NCBI GenBank assembly: GCA_048013815.1
Contig: CM106586.1
Span: forward strand, 9,858,001-9,922,000
Source: Setoptus koraiensis
Taxonomy: Eukaryota > Arthropoda
DNA: 64,000 nucleotides
Reading direction: 5' to 3'
Below are positions 25,201 to 34,200 of this stretch, piece after piece. Positions within the stretch are counted from its first letter, which is position 1. Every line of letters begins with the position of its first letter. The notes below the pieces were generated by a model. The model saw only the letters and a list, made by a program, of their open reading frames with translations. It was not told the DNA's origin and ran no database searches. The position numbers were made by a program, and so were the translations under genes.

Positions 25201-28200
25201 CTCGAAGGAATTGCAGCCACTCTCGACAGCTCTAGAGTTGCCCTAGTGGCCAGTCGCTCAACGAGTTTCGGCTCAGCGCAGCGCCGCAAGTTACGTCATG
25301 TAACTTGTCTGCCGCTGCTCGCATGCTGCACCGACAATGGTTAGCCAGGTAATTTATCGTCCGTCATCACTGGCTCGCCTGCGCTCGACTCACTGTGAGC
25401 ATATATATATCATGAGGTATATATGTATACCACAGGATGCACTCGGGATACATATCAATATACCCCGAGCATATATTCACGGGCAGCACACGGCCATGCG
25501 GCCCGTATAACACGGCCATGCGGCCCGTATAACACGGCTCTGCGGCCCGTATAGTGCGGGTACAAGCCCGTGTAACAGGGGTATGAGCCCGAAGAATACG
25601 GGTGCGCGGCTGAATGGCCGGGTATACCATAAAAACACCGGGCACGCGTTGCTCGCGGCGTGTTTATGGCGTGGAAAGCGAGCGACTTTTCGCCATTAAT
25701 GCGCGCGCGCGTGTGTTACTTCATCGACCAGGTAAATGAGCAATTCACTTTGGCCGAATCGTTGATGAAGTAACACAGTAGCGCCGAGACGAGATTGAAT
25801 TGGAGCGATAAAGAGTTGCTGGCAGTTGACGCGCTAATCTGCTTACAATTTGCGAGTCACAAGCCGCGATGCCATTCACATGGCATCGCGTTGTGCGAGT
25901 ATGTTATCCCGCTGGGCGCATTCCGGCCCGACGGGCTCAATCGGCGACCGGCTCAATTGGCCAAAACTCGATTGGCCGAAACTCAACTGGCCGAAACTCA
26001 ACTGGCCGAAGCTCAACTGACCGAAGCTCGACTGACCGAAACTCAACTGGCCGAAATTGCTCACTTGGCAAGATCGCGAGCGCAAGTAAGTGGCAGCGGG
26101 CAGTTGAGCGCCTGGCCGCCAGTTGTATCGGCGGCCGGTTGTTATTTTGAGTGAGTAGGCAGCTTACGGCGGAGCTAGATTTTTATTGAGCCTATAATGC
26201 AATAATAACAAGCGCCGCGATGAGATAACTTTTGGGTAAGTGGCTACCAGCGGGCAAGTGCAACTAATTGATTTAAAATACCCACTGACAGTTGCCGATT
26301 ATCCGCTCAGCTGACGCTTTGTGGCCCGCTGACTGGGCGCTTCTTTATATTCTGGCCAATACTGGCAACGTGTTGTTGCATATTGGCCAGAATATAAACG
26401 AACATATATTAGCGAGCGAGCGAGCAAGCGAGAGATTACGTCATGTCCGTTTATGGTGATGCGTTTACATGCGCTTACTGTCTCATGACTCGTAGCACTG
26501 TCATGCGATTGTCCGGCCGGTCACAAATGTAAATTGGCCATTAATGTCTCGACACTGGCCATTATACTCTACATGATACTGGCCACTGTTGGCGGCCGGC
26601 TTGCAAGCGGCCATTGCGCCGATAAGCGCCCGATAATCCGATTTGCGATCGGATCGGCTTATCAAAATTTTATCAAAACCCCAGCGGTTGTCAGTGGGCA
26701 ATGCAATGGCATTCGCACGCCAAACGCAATTCGAGCAGCAGCAGTAATGCAACGATTGAGTGGCGCTGATTTGCATAATGCAGTTGCCACTCCAGTCGAC
26801 TCGTGACAGTGGAAACCTGTTGAGTTTTGAAAGTGGCAGCGCCTTATCTGTCGCTTGTATCTCTGTCGCTCGTCACGTGTCCAGCAGGTAGCGAAAACAA
26901 ATGTGTTTCGCGGGTCGCTCGTTGCGTGTCGCGTCGCCTCGCAGCGCCCCCATAACTCATGGGCCATAAGGCACACCGAGCCGAGACACAGCCGAGGGAA
27001 TAAGAATTTTTTTATTTATTAGTTTATATTGTTTATCGACTGGCGCGCTGACGCCAACAGCGGCACACAACGCGCCAACTCACCTGTCACTGTTGTGTCA
27101 ATGTACCTGTGTCGCGTCAATGTGTCAATGTCGCTCGATGGCGACGTGCGATAAGTTGTGTAAGTGTTTTGTTTTGTTGCCCCGTCAGCTGACTGCGGCC
27201 CGATAGAACGCGGCTCGCTTGTTTGCGGCCCGTCGACGGCCGCGATTGGCGATCGGCGCGAGATAAATCATCTCGTCGTCACCCGGCGGCGGCCGCATTC
27301 GCGGGCAGCGGCCACATTCGCGGGCCGGGCCGGCCGACGCGTCGCAGACTGAAGTGGCACTGAATCGGCGGCGAACTGAATTGGCCGCAAATCGAAGTGG
27401 CCGCAAGTCGAAGTGGCCGCAACCCGAGTCGGCCGCAACTGTGTTCACTCTCGCTCTTTCTCGCGCGCCCGTCCGATTGGCCGACCGGCCTGTCTGATCC
27501 CGAGAGCGATGATAAGTTGCCGACGGTGAGCGACACGACTCGTCGGACTTCCTCGACTTGCAAATTTCGACTCTCGACTCTCAATTCTCGACTCTCTGCT
27601 CTCGACTGACTTGCAATGCAAATGGCATTTGAGCGTCGCTGTCGTTGCCGGCCTGTCGGCCGGGCCGGCCGCGGTCGCCGCTGTCGCTGCAAAGGTGAGC
27701 GAGCGTCCGATGGGCGACGCGATACACAGCGCGGCCCGCACTCGGCCCGCTCACCTGTCCCAGTGACAGCTGATATCAATCAGCGACACCTTGGCCTTGA
27801 TTGACGCGGCTCCCCTCGGCGCTCCCTTCGCGCTCCTTAAATCTTTGATTCTGCGATTCTCTGATTCTCGCTCTTGGCGACCCGCTCGTCCGAGAGCGAG
27901 CGTTTGTAACACACAAACTGCGCGAGTCGGCCCAGTCGCGAAACTGTTACAACCGGCCGACGGTCGTGATTTCGATTGTGATTATTATGCAACGCACAGC
28001 CGGCCAGCCAGCCGGCCAAAGAGACAAACATAAACTGTGGCGACAACACACACACACGGCACAACCGGGCGGCCAGCGGCCGGCGGCCAGTGGTCAGTGG
28101 GCGACCTTCTCACGGCGCCGCCTCTGGCCGCGCTCTCGCTCTCTCTGGCCGCTCTATCGCTCGCTCTCTCTCTCTCTCGCGCTCTCGGGTGCTCTGGCGC

Positions 28201-31200
28201 CCGCACCGGCCGGCCGCACGAACCGGCCCAAGCGAATAATCGAGCATTGCAAAAGGCAGGCAACAGCAAATAATTGAGTGACCACTAGTTAGTTTATAAC
28301 AACTTGTTGATGGTTTTGGCTTGTTTACGATGAGAATTGTTTGCACAGGCTCCGGCGGCCAATGCTGGCCAACTGGCCAACTGACCAGCTGACCAGCGCC
28401 GGCCAAATTGCAGCCCATGACCAACATGGCACTTGCGGCAAACAAGTGCCCGGCCAACAGCGCCGCGGCCCGGCTAATCACCGGCTAATGCACGCCATAA
28501 ACGGGCCGCGATTGTTGCCGCGACCCTTGTTATCTGGCCACTGTTTGGCCACCGTCATTGTGGCTCGCTATCTAGGTGATGGCCGTAATTATTTTCGCTG
28601 CCCATTGCTTGTTATTTGTATCTTGATGAGTTTATTACTGGCGCTTCTTCCCATGCGCGGCTCACGTTGCTTATGTTTGGCCACTTGTGGTCGGCGCATG
28701 CAACAACAAGTCGCCCTAATTAACGGCCGGCCGGCACAAGTGCGGCTGCGGCTCGCCCGACCGACGGTCTTGTTGAACCCGGCCCGCCGCAACGATTGCA
28801 ACGGCGCAACAATCGCCGATTGTTGCGCTGCGGCCACCAAAAGTCCTGCTCCCTGGCGAGGCAGGCTGGCGAAAAATGGTGCACAGCACTTGGCTGTGGC
28901 GTGGGTGGTCTGTGTTTGCGGCGTGTGACAGTTTGCCCATGTCTCGCATCCATCGGGCCGAACCACGCCGCATCACTCTGCACCACTCTGCACCACTCTG
29001 CACCACCCCGCGACATATCGCACCACGCCGCACCATATCGCACCACGCCGCACCATATCGCACCATGTCGCGCACCAGCTTCGGCTGGTCGGCAGCGCGA
29101 CGCGGAGCGCAAAAAATGCTTAAAACGGCAAATGGGCTAATGAGCGAATCGATACGTTTTGTTTCTTTGTGTCGCGGTTGTGACCATTGTCACATCATCT
29201 GTCATGACGACTGTCACTCGCGCCGGCCAGTGACGTTTCGAGGGACTCGCCCGGCGAGGAGACGCCATTTTTTCGGCATTTTGCAGCATTTTTGGGCATT
29301 TTTCAGCATTGTTTCGCTGGCTCATTATCGGTGTTTCGCCTGGCTGTTCGCGACAAGCCGCCTCCAGTGGTGCCATTTATCAATCGTGGTGGCCGTTGGC
29401 GCGCCAAACAAACAAAAAATGCCAGTCCGATTGCGACGGCAAACACGCAAATTCGCGGCAGCGGCCGCTTGGCAGCGCTCGACCGCGTTCGAGCTGCGAA
29501 CGTCAGCCGGCGTTCGAGCCGCGAACGGCGGAACAGAAACAATGGAACAGCAATGACACAAATATAAATTAATCTAATTGACACTGTCCGCTGGCGGCTC
29601 CGAAGGGCTCGGCGCTGGCGCTCGCGCCGTCGGTCGGACCGCGTTGCGGCCGGCGGGCCACACGCGGCGATCGGCGGCACATATCGCATGGCTCGAGCCA
29701 CCCATAGAGACGCCGTTCGGCCAGATATCGCGTCGTATCAGTTGGCGACTCGCAGCGACTTGCCTTCCGTTCGAGTTCGCGGCCGAATTCGGCCCAGTTC
29801 GGTTCGAGTCGCATGGCCGCCGCCGCCGCACACATAAACTGGACAATAAATTGCTCGCTGATACAAATGCGCCAATTTGTGTTTGTCCGGCGCGGCCGGT
29901 CTCGCCGGCGCTGGGCCGTCAGCGACACTAAAAAGCAAACATTAAAAGCCTGAAAGATAAGAGCGCATAAAAGTCGCCGTCCGGCCGGCCGCGGCTCAGC
30001 TGGCGCAATTAGCCGCGACAGTGGCCGGCGCAAGGCCAAATTATACGAGCCGGGCGGGCTGGGAACGGGCCGGCCGAGACCGGCCGCTGAGAGCGTTCGC
30101 AGGCTCGCCGGTGTCATTAGCGAGCGACGTATCGAATAACCGGCGATAACTAATTCAACAATATTTATCTGTTTGTTTGTCTGCTTTGGCCACCGCGCCG
30201 AATGTCGCCCCCACCACCACGCTGGTTCCCATTCACGGATGCGTATCGCGGACGCACGGACAATTGCGACCGGCGCAAAAACGGACATCGCTCCACCTCA
30301 AATCACCTCAAATCGCATCGAATCACCTCAAATCGCATCGAATCGCGTCTTCCGCCCGACAGATCGTGCTCAACTCGATGCACAAGTACCAGCCAAGGAT
30401 CCACTTGGTGCTCAAACGGGACGTCAGCAATCTCGCCAATGCGCCCATCAGCGCCCTGGAGCAGGAGAAATTTCGCACCTTTGTCTTTCAACAGACTGTT
30501 TTCACTGCGGTCACGGCCTACCAAAATCAACTGGTGAGTTGCGGCGACACTCAAGCCAAAACTGAGTGGCAACGCGAGCTTGTGGCGCCCAACTGTCAAT
30601 CTGAACTGACCATTTCTAAACGTTCCCCCCCCCCCCATCAAATTTCCCCCTCATGCCGTCAAATCTCGATCTTGGACGTGATGCAACAACTACGCTGGCC
30701 GAAACGCAATGACTCCGCTGGCCGAAACGGCGAACGCAGATTACGAAACTCAAGATTGATTCGAATCCCTTCGCCAAAGGATTCCGTGATTCTTCTCGTC
30801 TCACCGACATAGAACTGTAAGTACACACACAAACACACACTCATACGCAATAAATCACCTATACATATTATCACCTGTCCGCATGGCACCGGCTCACGGC
30901 GTGGCAATTCGCGGGTCGCGGGTCGCGACTCGCGAGCCTCTAGAAGCTCGAACGATGGGAAAATCTAGCGTCGTTTTGAAATTTTGTTTGAAAATCGCTG
31001 CGCTTCCCATGTCCAATTGGCTCAACATCGCATGTGTGCCAGCGACAATTGCCAACAACGACAGACGACGGTCAACGCTGCAATTTGTTACAACTTGTTA
31101 CGACAAACTTTAGCAGCACTTTAACCAAATTAGTCACACCAATTAGTAGTCGGGCGCGTTGAGGCGTCTCGCTGCTAACTCTATATCAATGCGTTACGCG

Positions 31201-34200
31201 ATGCAAATAGTTTTTTCTTTTCCGCATTGTTCCAGCCTTTTGATTAATGGCGACGGCTGGCTGGCCTTGTGCGGTTTTGGGCACGGTTCGGGCGGTTGTT
31301 ATCATGGGCAGTTGTTATCATGGGCAGTTGTTATCATCGTCGAGCCTCGGACGCCGCCGCGGACGGGCTCGAGTGCACCGCGGACGATGCATGTGGCGCC
31401 CCTCGCGACCATTGTCAGCACTGTGCGAGTTGAAACAAGTTCGGACAGTGTTCGCACGGCAAGTCAGTTTGCTTGTTTTTATCCGTGTGTGTGTGTGTGT
31501 GTGTGTCAAAAACAAAAGTGTTGCCTGATGAACATGTTGAAGTGTAGAAAGACCACACACACGCACACGCACTACATTTGGCGAGCCGTTGTTGGCTTCG
31601 CGATCCCTGGCAAGTATATCGCTCGCTCCATTATCATTATTATCGCCATTATAGGCGCCGCTGCTAATTCTGGTTGTTGCTGTCGTTGTTGCCGTTGTTG
31701 CTGTCGTTGTTGTTGTTGCTGTCGTTGTTGCTGTTGCTGTCGTTGTTGGCGCGGATGTTGTTGTTGTTGTTGCCGGCGTAATCTCGTCACGAACTCTCGG
31801 CTGACGCGCCACTGACGCGCCACTGATGCGATACTGATGTAACAAAAAGATAACAGCGCTAGATTGTTCTATCTAGATCAAAATGTAAAACACACACTCG
31901 GCTGTCGCTGTTGGCCTCGGTTGTTTTGTGCTCAACTCGCTTATCTCTCTCATGCTGCCAGCGAGCGTGTCAAATGGAGCCAAGTCGGCCCAACGGAGCC
32001 ATCAAATCAGCGAACGTTCGCAAAGAACGTTCGCAAAGAACGTTCGCAAAGAACGCTGAACAACAACAACACACACATTCGATTTGATGAGCGAAGCAAC
32101 ACCACGCTTCGAGAGGAAATTAGACAAGCGATTCATCATGCTATTACTATTATTATTTATTATTATTATTACTATTACTGTTATTATGCATGCTATTCAC
32201 CTTAGCCGGCAGCGCCGATAACTAGTAGTTGGCTGCTCATGCCAAGCTTTTGTATTCACAAGTCAGTCAATTGTTTCAACTGTTGTTGTTACGCAATATT
32301 ATGTTACTACTGCCAGCTTGTATCAGCATATTGCCGGCGTATTATGCGTTATGGTGCGCACACAATTACATAGATTACACAGCCAGTACATGTTGATTAT
32401 ACTACATGATGCCTAGTAGTAGTATATGTTGTATGGGGCGCCCCCTGGCGGCCGGCGCCCGCAAACAGTGTTGAGTGGGGCACTTCATCACTAGCTTGCC
32501 AGCGGGCCGGCCTCTCACTAGCTGCTCGTCGCAATCACACAAACAACGAATAGACAGACACGAACCCGTCGTCTCCTCATTTTCCTCTGGACCTCATCTC
32601 ACGAGATAATTAATGATTGGCCCCGTTGTTGCTGTTGTTGTTGCCGCTGTTGCCGCTGTTGTTGTTGCCGCTGTTGTTGTTGTTGTCGTCGTCATTAGCA
32701 ACATAGCGATGATTTACTCTTACTTTGCGCTGGTGATTTCATTAAGTCATGCTCAACTTAGGCCCGACTAGTTAACGCTCATGCTCGCTCACTTATAGCC
32801 CAGATTAAACCCATACGAGAGCGCGGATAAAAAACTCCAACGGCACAACCTCGAATCGTCGAGCTAGCAACTTGATATAATGTACATCTGAGAATAGACA
32901 ACTGGCCTATATCAAGTGACTAGACTAAATCCCTCGCTAGTTGCATATTTAATTAATTAAGATTCTAATCTATTCATCTATTGTGTGTGTGTGTGTGTTC
33001 ACTAACAATTGCCAGTTCAGTTGTTAATAATAATCTCTCTCGAAGCTCGAAGCGGTATCAAGTCGCCTCAGAGATCTCGCAGCGACTAATCTGATCGCTG
33101 CACGGCTACACAGATTTGATTAACATATGAGAGAGCGAGAGATATGTTAACATGGCCCATCTATAGAGTTGCCGTTGCGACTAGCAGAATATCCGACTAT
33201 CACTGCAAAACTAGATCTATGGCGAGATTATAACCGGTATAATACACACATTCAATGCGAATTGAACTGTCGACTTGTTCGCCTCGGCTCGGCTCGGCTC
33301 GCCTCGACTCGCCAAACCGGCCGGCCGGCGAATGATTCATCGGTGCCGATAGTGATGGTTGCATCAGAGTGGATTATTCACACATGAATGCATTTTATGA
33401 CTGGCTGCTCCATGAATTTATAAGCACCGACAACCGTTGATGCGTTCACTGTCGGTAGTCGTTGATTGGCTGCTGATTCACTGATGAATACACTGACTAG
33501 GGCACAGTATTCACGCGTGAAGCCACGGTGCTAAAAGTGGACCGGACAGCGTTGGTCAAGTGTGGAAACAAATAGAGAGAATGCGAAAACTTGTCGGCTC
33601 TTTAATTAATAATGGTCGGCCACTTCAAACAGCGCCCACCATATTTTTCTTTTCTTCGGGCCGGGTCTATTATCGCGATTGCAATTAAGAGCCACACACA
33701 ATGCATAATGATCAACAGCAACAACAACAACAACATTATCGCTCGATTATCATGAGTCCGAGGCGCGCCGAGGTGATGCCGTCGCTTCGAGTGAGCGCGC
33801 TGGCCAGCCGATTCGCGAGAAGGCGAGGCCGTGACGATGGCCGCGTCACTTGGAACTTCGAAGTTCGAAGGCTCGATTGGATTGAGTGAGCCGGCTCTCA
33901 GAGCGAGCCAGCGATTGAATTGTAGCTCAAATTGATCGATCATGAGCACGATAAGTCAAATTAGCCCAAAATGAGCTTATCTCATTCTCGCAACCAATGC
34001 AGCGCCAACGATTGTCGGACTAATCATATTCACTTGTGAATCTGGCCAAGTTGCGTCCGGTCATCGGCACACCGGCCGGCGCCATATACAACCACCGGCG
34101 ACGCGTTTGAAGCAACAACATCAATGGAGCTTCCGAACACGACGCTCGCTTTTATCTGGATCACTTTTGTTTGCTGGCCATTCTTTTGTGTTCGTCTCGG

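Larger units (their letters stand above)
20770..30362 (+). other. Tbx20 intron 2 (9.6 kb)
   Basis: GT-AG intron, phase 0. No gene is recognised in it. It holds an AT-rich start (20770-20880), triplet tracts at 22.68 and 22.73 kb, several TCACCTGT sites (21.67, 23.78, 23.83, 23.85, 24.58, 24.60, 27.08, 27.75 kb), and 22-bp (25.49 kb) and 15-bp (25.95 kb) minisatellites. It also holds an 18-bp-stem hairpin at 26.34 kb and a 10-bp-unit array at 28.97 kb. Open frames in the GC-rich stretch 27.1-30.3 kb overlap on both strands and show no domain. Confidence 0.9.

Noticed and set aside
25795-26154. 119-codon frame with LAETQ repeats
   Set aside because: The 15-bp minisatellite keeps several frames open at once; there is no conserved domain.
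28965-29085. Possible CRISPR-like direct repeat array
   Set aside because: The units are about 10 bp with no spacers. It is a eukaryotic minisatellite.
29569-30288. 239-codon minus-strand frame in intron 2
   Set aside because: It overlaps several other frames in GC-rich DNA, shows no domain, and is antisense to a well-supported gene.
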